Source: CAXBBB01 sp963841855
GTDB lineage: Bacteria; Bacteroidota; Rhodothermia; Rhodothermales; BA12
Assembly (NCBI GenBank): GCA_963841855.1
Contig: CAWJEJ010000003.1
Location: forward strand, 496,001-560,000
DNA: 64,000 nucleotides
Direction of reading: 5' to 3'
Below, one piece after another: positions 40,637 through 50,472 of the stretch (its first letter is position 1; each line of letters begins with the position of its first letter). A program made the translations under genes and the position numbers. The notes below the pieces were generated by a model. It did no database searches. It saw only the letters and a program-made list of their open reading frames with translations, and had not been told where the DNA came from.

Positions 40637-41752
40637 ATGCCACGCGTCCTCCACTACAAATCCACGTATCTCAATCTGTCCGAGACCTTCGTCGACCGAT
40701 TCGTTCGCGCGCACGAACGCTACGACGTTTCGGTAGCGACGGTACGCCCTGTTGGCTACACCGAAGAGGTGGATCTGTTCGCCCCCCGGCACGCCGTCGA
40801 TAGGCTGCTTAACGTCGGTGCTACCAAGCTGAACCGGACTCCTCCCACTGTTTTTCGGGCTGCGCGCGAGCGCCAAGTCGACGTGCTGCACGCACACTTC
40901 GGACTGGACGGATACAGGCTTCTTGGAGGAGCCCGGCGCCTCGGCCTTCCTCTGGTCACGACGTTTTACGGATACGACACCGTTCGGCTGCCACGAGAGA
41001 GAGGGTGGGCGAAGCGCTATTCTCGCCTCGCCCAAGAAGGCACGCTCTTCGTGACAGCGAGCGAGGATCATCGCCGCGACATGATTTCGTTGGGTTTTCC
41101 ATCCGACCGATTGAGAGTGGTCAAGCTCGGTTTGGATGTCGACTCTATTCGGTTTGTTGCACGTGAAACATCTGGGCCGCGCATCATGCTTATCGGGCGG
41201 ATGGTAGAAAAAAAGGGAATGTCGACGGCTATCGAGGCGCTGCGCATCGCCCGTGAGCAGAACGAAGCCGTCACTCTGGATATCTATGGCGATGGCCCAT
41301 TACGTGCCGAAATCGAAGATCAGATTGCCCAATCCAAATTGGGTGACTGCGTAACGCTACACGGGGCCGTCGCTAACTCCGTTATAGTTGAAGCACTCTA
41401 TGATCACGGTGTGCTACTCGTCCCCAGCGTGAGTCCTGGCGACGGGGACAAGGAAGGCATCCCGCAGACCATCGTCGAGGGCATGGCGACGGGAATCCCC
41501 GTCATCGGATCGACGCACGCCGGTATCCCCGAACTCGTTCGCGACGACGTAACAGGCCTAGTTGCCCCTGAACGCGATGCGCCCGCACTCGCCGCAGCCA
41601 TTGGCCGACTGACCCAGGACGATGCACTTGCTGCCCGCCTGAGTGTCGCAGGAAGAAAGGCTGTCCGCGAACTCCATCACTTGCCGATGCTTGTCGCGCG
41701 TCTCGAAGCGTGCTATGACGAGGCGATAGAGATCAACCGGGAGCGCTCGTAG
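40637..41752 (+). CDS. family 4 glycosyltransferase
   Basis: A 371-residue GT-B protein from the ATG at 40637 (starts further upstream lack homology). Sugar-nucleotide site: IMLIGRMVEKKGMSTAIEAL, then VTLDIYGDGPLRAEIEDQ, and the E-x7-E region KEGIPQTIVEGMATGIPVIG. It likely builds a surface glycan with the flippase encoded next to it. A parS-like site lies inside the gene at 41155-41170. Confidence 0.88.
   Translation: MPRVLHYKSTYLNLSETFVDRFVRAHERYDVSVATVRPVGYTEEVDLFAPRHAVDRLLNVGATKLNRTPPTVFRAARERQVDVLHAHFGLDGYRLLGGARRLGLPLVTTFYGYDTVRLPRERGWAKRYSRLAQEGTLFVTASEDHRRDMISLGFPSDRLRVVKLGLDVDSIRFVARETSGPRIMLIGRMVEKKGMSTAIEALRIAREQNEAVTLDIYGDGPLRAEIEDQIAQSKLGDCVTLHGAVANSVIVEALYDHGVLLVPSVSPGDGDKEGIPQTIVEGMATGIPVIGSTHAGIPELVRDDVTGLVAPERDAPALAAAIGRLTQDDALAARLSVAGRKAVRELHHLPMLVARLEACYDEAIEINRERS
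41155..41170. other. parS: parS-like ParB-binding site
   Basis: TGTTGCACGTGAAACA matches the parS consensus TGTTTCACGTGAAACA at 15 of 16 positions. It lies inside the glycosyltransferase gene, 8.3 kb from the first site. Confidence 0.75.
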
Positions 41753-41781
41753 CGAGCTACTGATCAGCCAACCCCGTCGAC

Positions 41782-43335
41782 CTACCCTAGACGCAATACG
41801 CGACGAATCAAAGCCCATTCCTCGGCGCCGATCACGCGGACAAGTGTGCCAAACAGGGCAAAGAGGGGAACGAAGATGAGTAGAGACACGACGAAGCCCG
41901 CCGCAAAGTCATCTCCTACCAGAGCGCTCCTAAAGACGTACGTAATCGCCCCGGCGAGCGATGCAGCCGCCAGTGTGCGCAGGTAGAAAGGAAACGGCAG
42001 CACTCGGCGAGCCGGAAGTCCCATGTGCATCCCTATGGCGCGTAGCCCCAAATACCACGAGAACGCATTGGCGAGGACTGTCCCGAGCGCCGTGCCGACT
42101 ATGCCGAAGGCAAGCGTAAGCGGAATGCTCAGGGCAACGTTGACGGTCAGCAGGGCCAACGTAATACGCAAGATGCTGCGCGTGTCGCCGAACGCTTGGA
42201 GCATGGTGCCATAGCTCGTGACGCGGTGGAGCACGACTAGCGTAAAGAGCTGAAAAGGGAGGACGGCGGAGAGGTACTGATCGCCTGCGAGGAGAGGTAC
42301 GAAATCGCGCGCCGCCGCAATGAACAAGACGCCGACCGGAACGACGAGAAGTGTCGTTTTTTCTATCGCGCGGTACCACAGGCGAATCAACTCAGCGCGG
42401 TTTCCGTCCATATGGAAGCGGACGAAGCGTGAGATCAAGACGGACCCGAGTGCGTTCGGGATCACCGTCACGAGAGGCAACTCAATCGCTCCGGCGGAAT
42501 ACTCAGCTAGCCGTTCGGCAGGCAAGAGGGCCGAGACGATGTAGCGGTCCTGCTGCTTGTTCAGCCGACTCGCCAAACCATTGAAGCCCAGTGGCAGGGC
42601 AAATGCCAACTGCTCGCGTAGCAAGCCCGAGGGTATGCTAGATTGGGTAGGAGGTAAAACGGTTAACATCCAGCCAAGCGAGAGCGCAAATCGCAAGACG
42701 GCGTATGCGACCAGTCCCCACACGATGGCATCTAACCCCAGTCCCAAGACCACGGGGCCGACCAGTGCGGAGAACGTCATCAAGCTCGTCACGACCTGAT
42801 ACCAGGCGGCATCGGCTGCCCGGTCCATCGCGAGCATGAGATTGTTGACGGGCCACGTCGGAATCTCCAACACTGCGACGAGTGCGACCAAAGGCAGATA
42901 GCGCTGGGCCAAGGCCACCTGGTCGGACGTCCAGTTGGTGAGGAGGTGGGGAAGAGCAGGAGGTAGCGCTACCAGAATAGCCGCCGCCACTAACGCTGCC
43001 GCGCCCACCAATCCGGCTGTTCTGAAGGCGAAAGCCCGCTGCGCTCCTCGCTCAATCCGCTCGAAGAAATAAAAGACGCTGTCTGGAAATCCTAACGTGC
43101 AGAGATACAGGGCGGACGTGTAGACGAGTAGTACAAAACTCATCACGGCGAAGTCCGACTTCGACAGCAGCCGCAGCAGCAGCACGCCCGTGGACAGGTC
43201 GATCAGCGAGGTCAGCAGGCGAGACGAAACGACGATGCCCGCCTTTTGCCGCAGAGTAGGAGCAGTTGCCAACGGAAGGCGGTTTGAGCGGCAGGCAATG
43301 TATGCCGCCGCGCTAGAAGCTATCGGGAAGCTCAA
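41782..43335 (-). CDS. polysaccharide flippase (Wzx/MATE-like)
   Basis: A 517-residue membrane protein with about 14 hydrophobic segments. It has the oligosaccharide-flippase layout (KAGIVVSSRLLTSLIDLSTG at the first helix, FGIVGTALGTVLANAFSWYL near the C-terminus). The start may be the TTG at 43335 or the TTG at 43272; the first helix begins only about residue 32. It should move lipid-linked glycans across the inner membrane. It lies next to glycosyltransferase genes and is convergent with one. Confidence 0.85.
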   Translation of the reverse strand: MSFPIASSAAAYIACRSNRLPLATAPTLRQKAGIVVSSRLLTSLIDLSTGVLLLRLLSKSDFAVMSFVLLVYTSALYLCTLGFPDSVFYFFERIERGAQRAFAFRTAGLVGAAALVAAAILVALPPALPHLLTNWTSDQVALAQRYLPLVALVAVLEIPTWPVNNLMLAMDRAADAAWYQVVTSLMTFSALVGPVVLGLGLDAIVWGLVAYAVLRFALSLGWMLTVLPPTQSSIPSGLLREQLAFALPLGFNGLASRLNKQQDRYIVSALLPAERLAEYSAGAIELPLVTVIPNALGSVLISRFVRFHMDGNRAELIRLWYRAIEKTTLLVVPVGVLFIAAARDFVPLLAGDQYLSAVLPFQLFTLVVLHRVTSYGTMLQAFGDTRSILRITLALLTVNVALSIPLTLAFGIVGTALGTVLANAFSWYLGLRAIGMHMGLPARRVLPFPFYLRTLAAASLAGAITYVFRSALVGDDFAAGFVVSLLIFVPLFALFGTLVRVIGAEEWALIRRVLRLG

Positions 43336-43480
43336 CGCGCCGTCAGTGGGGCGATGTCCACAAAGAACGTCGACTGTCTAGCTCAGACACCACGTCTTAC
43401 GGCTCCTTTACTCGCTGGGCCGCTACGTGGGCATCGGTACGCGATTTGAAGCGTAAGGCAGTCCAACTCATTGCCTATTT

Positions 43481-44158
43481 ATGCTCCGCTTTCTCCTTGT
43501 CACCCTTGCCCTGCTCGCCTGCGGCACGCCCGTATTGGCCCAGCAGCGCACCATCGACAACTTCGAAACCTACACGACCGACGCTCCTCCCGGACGGTGG
43601 GTGTTCTTCACCAGCAAGGGGGAGAGTCAGCCGCTGCATCGCCACTTCGATGAGAACGAGCGGTTCATCGTGCGCAGCGAGCGGGGGAACCGCTACCTCA
43701 ATCTCTATACGAACGGAGAGGCGCAGCGCATCACGTTGCTGACCGGAACCCATTTCGACTGGAATATCGACGCGCATCCGCTCCTGCGGTGGCGTTGGCG
43801 GGCGCAGAAGCTTCCTCTGAATGCTCGGGAGGACCGCAAAAACGACGTAGCGGGTGCCGTATACGTCACGTTCGGTACGGATTGGCTGGGCCGCCCCAGG
43901 AGCATCAAGTACACCTACAGCTCGACGTTGCCTATCGGGACTGTTGTCAAGCAGGGGCAACTGCGCGTAATCGTCGTTTCGGCGAGCGAGACGGGCGTCT
44001 GGAAAACTGTTTCGCGCGACGTGAAGCAGGATTATCGGGCCGTCTTCGGAGGCGATGCGCCCAATCCCGATTCGATCACGCTCTGGTCGGATTCGGACGA
44101 TACGGGATCCGAAGCGTCGCTCGATGTCGACGATCTGACGCTGATGCCTCCCGCGTAA
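43481..44158 (+). CDS. exported DUF3047 protein
   Basis: A 225-residue protein with a cleavable signal peptide (about 1-20, ending PVLAQQ). DUF3047 features: TIDNFETYTTDAPPGRWVFF at the start, LLRWRWRAQKLPLNAREDRK, AGAVYVTFG and a C-terminal LWSDSDDTGSEASLDVDDLT. The domain is a beta-sandwich of unknown role found in many envelopes, possibly glycan-binding. It is divergent from the flippase and followed by a terminator. Confidence 0.85.
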   Translation: MLRFLLVTLALLACGTPVLAQQRTIDNFETYTTDAPPGRWVFFTSKGESQPLHRHFDENERFIVRSERGNRYLNLYTNGEAQRITLLTGTHFDWNIDAHPLLRWRWRAQKLPLNAREDRKNDVAGAVYVTFGTDWLGRPRSIKYTYSSTLPIGTVVKQGQLRVIVVSASETGVWKTVSRDVKQDYRAVFGGDAPNPDSITLWSDSDDTGSEASLDVDDLTLMPPA

Positions 44159-44177
44159 CCTAGCGCAAACATATCCG

Positions 44178-44217
44178 CACGCCGCGCAGACGCACCATGT
44201 CTTGCGCGGCGTGTTTG
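44178..44217 (+). terminator. Rho-independent terminator
   Basis: The stem CACGCCGCGC with GCGCGGCGTG lies 20 bp after the DUF3047 stop, followed by TTTGTATT. Short A/T pairs flank it. Confidence 0.65.
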
Positions 44218-44251
44218 TATTGTGCCGATCCCACCTTTCTCTTTCGACTCT

Positions 44252-46834
44252 ATGCACACCCTGTTCGAACGATTGCGCCCTATGATCCGCTGGGTGCTGA
44301 CTCATCCCCATACCGTCGTTGCAGTCGCTCTCATGATGGCGATTGCGGGGGTAATGGGAGCGCGCAACCTCTCCATCGACACGGACTTCGCCAACTTGCT
44401 TCCTGCCGATTATCCCAGTGTGCAGGCGCTGGACGAACTTCGGCAGACGCTGGGCGGCGAGCGCTCGGCTCAGGTCGCGATCTGGAACCGGAATGCTACG
44501 TCCAGCGACGCGTTCGAAACCAACAAGGCATTTGCAGAAGCGCTCGTGCCTGTCGTGTTGGCGATGGAGCACGACGGGGAGCCGCTGTTCACGCGTGCCG
44601 AGTTTCGGCGTGACATCAGCTTCTTGCAGCGCAACGCGCTCTATTTCGCTACCGATGACGAGTTGGACGAGCTAGTGGTCTATCTCGAAGATTTGCAGGA
44701 GCAGGCTCGCCTGGAAGCCAATCCGTTTTACGTCGACTTTGGCGAGGACGAGGACGATCTCGGTGGCGAGGACAATAGGGGGGCGGCGAATCTGGAGGCT
44801 TCGTACGAACGCATCGTCGGCCGAGAGTACGAAACGTCGGCCGACAGCGCCGGACTACTCGTCGCGTTCTACCCGGCGACGAGTCAAACCAACGTCGGCA
44901 ACCTGCGCCGCATCTACGACAGCCTCGATCAGGCCATCGCCCAGGTCGATCCGGCTCTCTACGGAGACGGTCTGGAGGTGACGGCGTCCGGACGCTTGTA
45001 TCGGTCGCTCGAAGAGGTCGGCGCAATTCAAGACGACGTGCAGGGGTCGTTCGGCGTAGGTGTGCTGGCCGTTTTGCTGGCCGTCATGGCGTACTTCTTT
45101 TACAAAGCGTACCGCGCGCGCGCCGGGACGAGATTCGACACCGAAGTGTTGTTCAAGACACTGCTGCGGGCTCCTGCGCTGGGTCTGGTGATCGCCCTTC
45201 CGCTGCTGATGAGCCTGGCGTGGACCGGAGGGTTGGCCTACCTGATGTTTGGCGCGCTCAATCTGATGACCTCGACGCTCGCCCTCGTGCTGTTCGGGCT
45301 GGGCGTCGACTATGGGATTCACTTTTACGCGCGGTACACCGAGGAGCGCGCCCGCGGACTGGGGGTGGTGGATGCAGGCGAGGCCACGTTCATGTCGACG
45401 GCGCAGGCTATCACGATCGGCGCCCTGTCGACGGCTGCTGCTCTATTCGTGCTCGTCTTCGCCGATTTCAAGGGATTCAGCGAGTTCGGCGTGATTGCAG
45501 CTGTCGGCATTCTGCTGGCGCTGATCAGCATGACCGTCGTGCTTCCGGCCATGCTAGCGGTCTTCGAGCGGTGGCACGTGATCTCGTTCCGCGCCGGCGC
45601 AGAAGCCGAGGCGCCCGAACGCCGAACGGGCGGTTCGATTGGTCTGTACAAGTCCAAAGTGCTCGCGAGTTTGGTAGCCGTCCTGGCAGCGGTCGCATTC
45701 GTAGGTACGCTCTCGTTTGAATACGATTTCGCCTCTCTCGAACCCACCTATCCGGGCTACGAGGAACGCCAGGCGCCCGTTTGGGAGGTCGAGCAGACGC
45801 AGGCGACTGAGCGCAACGAAGGCGAAGACGTTCCCGCACGGCGCAATCCGGCCTACGTCATTACCCAAACGCCTGAGCAGTCGGCTGCCGTAGTCACCGC
45901 GTATGAGAACGCTCAGCAGGCAGACACTACGAGTCCGACGATTCTGGGCGTCGAGAGCCTACAGCAGCGCTTTCCATCAGACGCTCCGGCTCAGACCGCG
46001 CGCCTCGAACAGATTGCCTATGTCCGAGAGTTATTGGATGACCCGTTTCTGACGTCAGAGCCCAATGCCGACCTGGACCGCCTGCGCCTGGCCGCTGGAA
46101 CGACCCAGCCTGTCCAGCTAGGCGACATTCCCGAGGCTCTGCGCGCTCAGTACACGACCAAGAGCGGCGAGATTGGCAACTTCGTCATGGTCTATCCCAG
46201 CGTCGGCTTGTCCGACGGGCGCAACTCGATCGCGTTCTCGGATGACGTAGGGCGCGTGGAAACGGCAAGTGGAGACGTGTTCTACGCCGGGTCGACCAGC
46301 CTCGTAGCCGCCGACATGTTGCGGCTCATGATGTCTGAAGCGCCGTGGATGGTGCTGAGTACGTTTCTGATCGTCGTGCTGCTGATGGTACTCAACTTTC
46401 GCAGTTTGAAGTGGGCGATGCTCGCCGTCATTCCGCTCGTCGTCGGGTTGCTGTGGATGATTCTAGGAATGGAAATCCTCGGACTCAAGCTCAACTTCTA
46501 TAACCTCGTCGTCCTCCCAGCGATCTTGGGAATCGGCAACGACGCGGGCGTCCACATCGTCCATCGCTACCGAGAGGAAGGCCCCGGCTCACTGCGCTAC
46601 ATCCTGAGCTCAACCGGAGAGCACGTGTTCATGTCGAGCCTGACGACGATGATCGGGTTTGGCGGGCTGCTGCTGAGCTTTCACCCCGGACTCAAATCCA
46701 TTGGCCAACTCGCTGTCTTGGGAATCGGCACGACCGTCCTCGCCGCCCTCGTTTTCCTGCCCGCGCTGCTCCAGTGGCTAGAAGCGCGCGATGCATCCGC
46801 CGACGTTACCCCAGCCCCGACACCCACCTCGTGA
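44252..46834 (+). CDS. MMPL/RND-family exporter
   Basis: An 860-residue protein from the ATG at 44252. Two halves of RND type, each with a leading helix, a periplasmic domain and a group of membrane helices. The first half has VLFGLGVDYGIHFYARYTEE and the second GIGNDAGVHIVHRYREE, the usual Asp-bearing motif of MMPL pumps. Such proteins export lipids, hopanoids or hydrophobic molecules. No hopanoid or lipid genes lie next to it, so the cargo is unknown. Confidence 0.88.
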   Translation: MHTLFERLRPMIRWVLTHPHTVVAVALMMAIAGVMGARNLSIDTDFANLLPADYPSVQALDELRQTLGGERSAQVAIWNRNATSSDAFETNKAFAEALVPVVLAMEHDGEPLFTRAEFRRDISFLQRNALYFATDDELDELVVYLEDLQEQARLEANPFYVDFGEDEDDLGGEDNRGAANLEASYERIVGREYETSADSAGLLVAFYPATSQTNVGNLRRIYDSLDQAIAQVDPALYGDGLEVTASGRLYRSLEEVGAIQDDVQGSFGVGVLAVLLAVMAYFFYKAYRARAGTRFDTEVLFKTLLRAPALGLVIALPLLMSLAWTGGLAYLMFGALNLMTSTLALVLFGLGVDYGIHFYARYTEERARGLGVVDAGEATFMSTAQAITIGALSTAAALFVLVFADFKGFSEFGVIAAVGILLALISMTVVLPAMLAVFERWHVISFRAGAEAEAPERRTGGSIGLYKSKVLASLVAVLAAVAFVGTLSFEYDFASLEPTYPGYEERQAPVWEVEQTQATERNEGEDVPARRNPAYVITQTPEQSAAVVTAYENAQQADTTSPTILGVESLQQRFPSDAPAQTARLEQIAYVRELLDDPFLTSEPNADLDRLRLAAGTTQPVQLGDIPEALRAQYTTKSGEIGNFVMVYPSVGLSDGRNSIAFSDDVGRVETASGDVFYAGSTSLVAADMLRLMMSEAPWMVLSTFLIVVLLMVLNFRSLKWAMLAVIPLVVGLLWMILGMEILGLKLNFYNLVVLPAILGIGNDAGVHIVHRYREEGPGSLRYILSSTGEHVFMSSLTTMIGFGGLLLSFHPGLKSIGQLAVLGIGTTVLAALVFLPALLQWLEARDASADVTPAPTPTS

Positions 46835-47111
46835 GCCGTCGCTGCCATCCGTAACTAGATCGCTCGGCGTCGTGCGAAGGTGCGGTTTCGTCATGCGCTC
46901 TAGCCGCCGCAGCGTTGCAGTGTGCGAGAAACAATCCTGAATGCGCCTCTACTCTGCTCGAAGGCTGCGATATGTAGCGAGCTGTGGCAGAGACAAAGCC
47001 CGGCCGGATACATGCGGAGACGCATAATCGGTCTAGATGTGAAGTGCAAAACGGGCGAACCGAGCCGCCGATGGACGGTGTTGAAGCCCGAATGTAGTCC
47101 AAGCGCTCCGA
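46835..47111. other. non-coding gap between MMPL and ZIP genes
   Basis: 277 bp without a convincing gene, hairpin or repeat. Reading frames crossing it have no start or homology support. Confidence 0.4.
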
Positions 47112-47864
47112 ATGCTCGAAATCACTCCTCTCACTGTCGGCCTCTTGGCGCTGCTGACCGCAATTGCGACCGGTCTGGGCGTCCTTCCGTTTGCGTTTCG
47201 ATCGGACTGGAGCGGCGTTCAGATGGGACTGGCGAACGCGCTCGCGGCAGGGCTGATGACGGCGGCTGGTGGTCTGCTGCTTTGGGAAGGAGCGGCATCG
47301 ACGAGTACGACTTGGCCGCTCGGACTAACACTGCTCGGGCTGATCTTCGGCGTCGGCTTCGTGTGGGCTACGCGCGCGGTTCTAAACCGATACGACGATC
47401 TGCACGTCGGAGACCTGAGCGGGGCGGATGCTGCGCAGGCCATCCTGATCGTTGGCGTGATGACGCTGCACTCGATGACCGAAGGCATCGGCGTCGGAGT
47501 CTCGTACGGCGGCGGCGAAGCGCTGGGACTCTACGTCACGTTTGCTATCGCGCTGCACAACATCCCCGAGGGGTTGGCGATCGCGCTCGTGCTTGTGCCG
47601 CGTGGAACGAGCGTCCCTCGGGCTGCACTCTGGGCAATAGCGTCGAGTCTACCGCAGCCAATTTTCGCCGTCCCCGCGTTTCTAGGCGTCGAGACGTTCG
47701 CCTTGGCATTACCTGTCGGACTGGGGTTCGCGGCCGGAGCAATGTTGTGGGTGGCGTTCCGCGAGTTGCTGCCCGAAGCGCTTAAAGAGGCACCGCCCGT
47801 ACGCGTCTGGGCGGTCACGGCAGGATCGGTCGCCATCGGAGCCGTCGTCCAATGGTGGCTGTGA
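47112..47864 (+). CDS. ZIP-family divalent metal transporter
   Basis: A 250-residue membrane protein with about eight helices. The two metal-binding helices carry HSMTEGIGVG and HNIPEGLAIAL, the ZIP signature. It probably imports Zn2+, Fe2+ or Mn2+ across the inner membrane, driven by the gradient. No DtxR-like box is seen upstream. It stands alone between an exporter and glycosyltransferase genes. Confidence 0.93.
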   Translation: MLEITPLTVGLLALLTAIATGLGVLPFAFRSDWSGVQMGLANALAAGLMTAAGGLLLWEGAASTSTTWPLGLTLLGLIFGVGFVWATRAVLNRYDDLHVGDLSGADAAQAILIVGVMTLHSMTEGIGVGVSYGGGEALGLYVTFAIALHNIPEGLAIALVLVPRGTSVPRAALWAIASSLPQPIFAVPAFLGVETFALALPVGLGFAAGAMLWVAFRELLPEALKEAPPVRVWAVTAGSVAIGAVVQWWL

Positions 47865-47877
47865 CACCTGCAGTCCG

Positions 47878-49089
47878 TCAAGCGTTAGCGGCTGCCAAAA
47901 CCGGCATGGCCAGCGCTCCATCTCCACCAGCAGCCCCATCGCCCGAGATGCCAGTCAAGTCGCGCAGAGAATCGACGTAGCGGCGAGCGACGGCGTCCCA
48001 CGAAAACGTGTCGCGGACGTGCGAAGAGGTTTGCGCGGACAGGGCGCCGAGAGCGGGCCGGTCGAAGTGGTACTGCGCGATTAGATCTGAAAAGGCGCGC
48101 ACGTCGCCAGTCGGGAGTAGGTGGCCGTTGACGCCTTCCGAAATCACATCGCGGATGCCCTCGATTCCTGCTCCGATGGCGGGTGTCCCGGCAAGGTTGG
48201 CTTCGAGCATGACGACGCCGAAACCTTCCATGTCGCCGTCTACGGGGCGGTTGGGCATCACGAACAGGTCACTGCCCTGATAAAGTTGGGCCAGCAGTTC
48301 TTCGCTGACGCGCCCGAGCAGGTGGACGCGGTCGCTCAATCCGCGCTCGCGGACGATGGTGCGGACGGCATCGGTCTCGGGTCCTTCGCCGCCCAGCAGC
48401 CAGTGGACGCCATCGGGCAGCGTCGGCATCACGCGCTCGGCGAACCAGCCAAAGCCTTTGCGCTCGACGTGGCGCCCGACACTCGACAACAACAAAGCGT
48501 CGCCAGGCAGGTCGAGACCGGCAGAGCGGAGCAGGTCGGCGCGCGCTTGTGCTTTGTCCGCGGGCGGGGCGAAGCGCGTCACGTCGATGCCATTGGGCAG
48601 CACGTTGAGTTTAGCCATCGCCAGGCCTCGGTCGATGGCTTCGTCGCCCGTCGCGCGGCTGACGGGGAGCAGGCGGTCGATAGCCTTGAACACGCGCGGG
48701 AGCAGGCGCTGGTAGGCGTTCGACGGCAACGTCAGGTCGCGTCCGTGGGCGATCGCCGCCGACGGAATGCCCGCAGCGCGCAGCTTCTTGCCGACGGCAA
48801 CCGTCGTCGACGCCATGACCATCGACGAAAACAGCACCACGTCCGCCGACTTGCGCTCACCGACGTTTCTCAGCCTCCGAATCACGCGGGCGAAGAACAG
48901 CGGCGCGCGCAGATGTGTCGTCTTCCACGTCGTGCGGAGCAATTCGCCCTCGACCTCGACGCCGGGAATGCGGCCCAGCGCGGCATAGAGTTCGGTCGCG
49001 ACGCGTTGCATCCCGCCCAGGTTGTCGAGCGGGGCATCGGCGGGGGGGAAGGAGTGCGAGACGAAGAGAATGCGCATCGGTGCAGGCAT
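47878..49089 (-). CDS. family 4 glycosyltransferase
   Basis: A 403-residue GT-B enzyme from the ATG at 49089. Family marks: MRILFVSHSFPPADAPLDNL at the start, GGMQRVATELYAAL, LLLSSVGRHVERKGFGWFAE and the E-x7-E region EGFGVVMLEANLAGTPAIGA. Its start overlaps the stop of the upstream glycosyltransferase by one base (TGATG), so the two are coupled. Likely role in surface glycan or glycolipid synthesis. Confidence 0.9.
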   Translation of the reverse strand: MPAPMRILFVSHSFPPADAPLDNLGGMQRVATELYAALGRIPGVEVEGELLRTTWKTTHLRAPLFFARVIRRLRNVGERKSADVVLFSSMVMASTTVAVGKKLRAAGIPSAAIAHGRDLTLPSNAYQRLLPRVFKAIDRLLPVSRATGDEAIDRGLAMAKLNVLPNGIDVTRFAPPADKAQARADLLRSAGLDLPGDALLLSSVGRHVERKGFGWFAERVMPTLPDGVHWLLGGEGPETDAVRTIVRERGLSDRVHLLGRVSEELLAQLYQGSDLFVMPNRPVDGDMEGFGVVMLEANLAGTPAIGAGIEGIRDVISEGVNGHLLPTGDVRAFSDLIAQYHFDRPALGALSAQTSSHVRDTFSWDAVARRYVDSLRDLTGISGDGAAGGDGALAMPVLAAANA

Positions 49090-50307
49090 CAGGCGAGGGC
49101 GAGAGAGGAGGCCGAGGAGATGGGCGAGGGGCGGACGTGGCGAGCGTAATGGTCGATCATCTGGCCGAGAATGGCGCTCCACGTGAAACGGGAAGCGCGA
49201 TCGAGAGAAGCGGCGCGCATCCGGTCGCGCAAGTCGGCATCGGCGACGAGTCGAGCGGTGGCGTCGAGGAAGGCGGTGCTGTTGCGCGCCGGAGCGAGGA
49301 ATCCGGTCGTTCCGTCGACAACCAGCGAGCGACTTCCGGTGGCATCGGCGCAGACCGCGGGGACGCCCGACGCCATGGCTTCGAGCGTCACGTTGCCGAA
49401 TGTCTCGGTTTCGGAGGGAAACACGAACACGTCGGACGAGGCGTAGGCGTGCGCCAGATCGTCGCCGCGTAGGTGGCCGGTGAAGACAGTTCCCAGCGGA
49501 GCCAGCCGCGCCTGCATTTGGGCGCGCTCGGGTCCGTCTCCGACGACGACGCTGCGGTGCGCCAATCCGCGTTTTTTGAGACCTTCGACTACGTCGGCGA
49601 ACACGTCCAGCCCTTTTTCGAGCACCAGCCGCCCGACGAACGTCACGACGACATCGTCTTTCAATAACCCGTAGCGTGCGCGCCAATCGTCCGAGCGTTT
49701 CCCGACGTTGAACACGTCCGCGTCGACGCCGCGCGCCCAGACGTGCAAATTGCCATTAATGCCGTGCGCATTCAATACGTCCACCATCGACTGCGACGGG
49801 ACGTAGACGCCGTCGCACTTGCCATAAAACCAACGCAGGTAGCGCCACAATCCGCCTTCGAGTAGTCCGGCTTTGTAATAGCGCAGGTACGACGAGAAGT
49901 GCGTGTGGTACGTCGCGACGGCCGGCAGCTTGTGTTTGCGCGCCCATCGCAGCGCACCCAGGCCCAGCAGATCCGGTGTGGCGATGTGCACGACGTGCGG
50001 ATCGAACTCAGCCAATCGCCTGCGGACACCTTTTGGTCATCCCCAGCGAGACGCGGTATTCGGGTCTTCCCGGAGCCGAGATCGAAGGCGCCGGATGCAG
50101 GTCGCCCGCATGATCGACTGGCGGGTTGTCGATGGTCGGCGCGAATACCTGCACGTCGATGCCCTGATCGATCAGGTAGCCGACGAGCCGGTTGAGCGTC
50201 AACGAGACACCGTCGGCGATGTGGTTGTAGGCTCCGGTAAACAGCGCCACGCGCAGCGCCGAGCCGTCAGCGCGGAGAGCGGGAGCGGTGGCAATGGAGG
50301 CGGACAT
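49089..50307 (-). pseudogene. family 4 glycosyltransferase, frameshifted in an A4 run
   Basis: The ATG at 50307 opens a GT4 N-terminus (RVALFTGAYNHIADGVSLTL). At 50031-50034 the minus strand reads ATGACC-AAAA-GG; the frame then stops at 50008. With three A instead of four the frame continues as KGVRRRLAEFDPHVVHIATP and on to 49089 (LRGDDLAHAYASSDVFVFPS, then ETFGNVTLEAMASGVPAVCA). The total of 1219 nt is one base more than a multiple of three. One extra A in a homopolymer points to sequencing error or slippage. Otherwise it is a normal mannosyl- or glucosyltransferase-type gene of about 405 residues. Confidence 0.8.
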
Positions 50308-50472
50308 CGGAGGCGTAAGGGGTCAGCCGACAAGCCGCCTCGCGCGCGCGGAGAGTAACATGTAAAAGCTGCGAACGTCCGCGTGTGACGGGGCGATAAC
50401 GCTGCGATCCGGTGCGAACAGCCTAGGCGTGTTGCCGTGCAAAGTGGCTCATCCGATCTCAGACTGCTCTCC

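Noticed and set aside
47878..49686. A 602-residue frame covering both glycosyltransferases
   Set aside because: Its first 200 residues are an Arg-rich out-of-frame reading of the upstream GT4 gene; the true start is the ATG at 49089.
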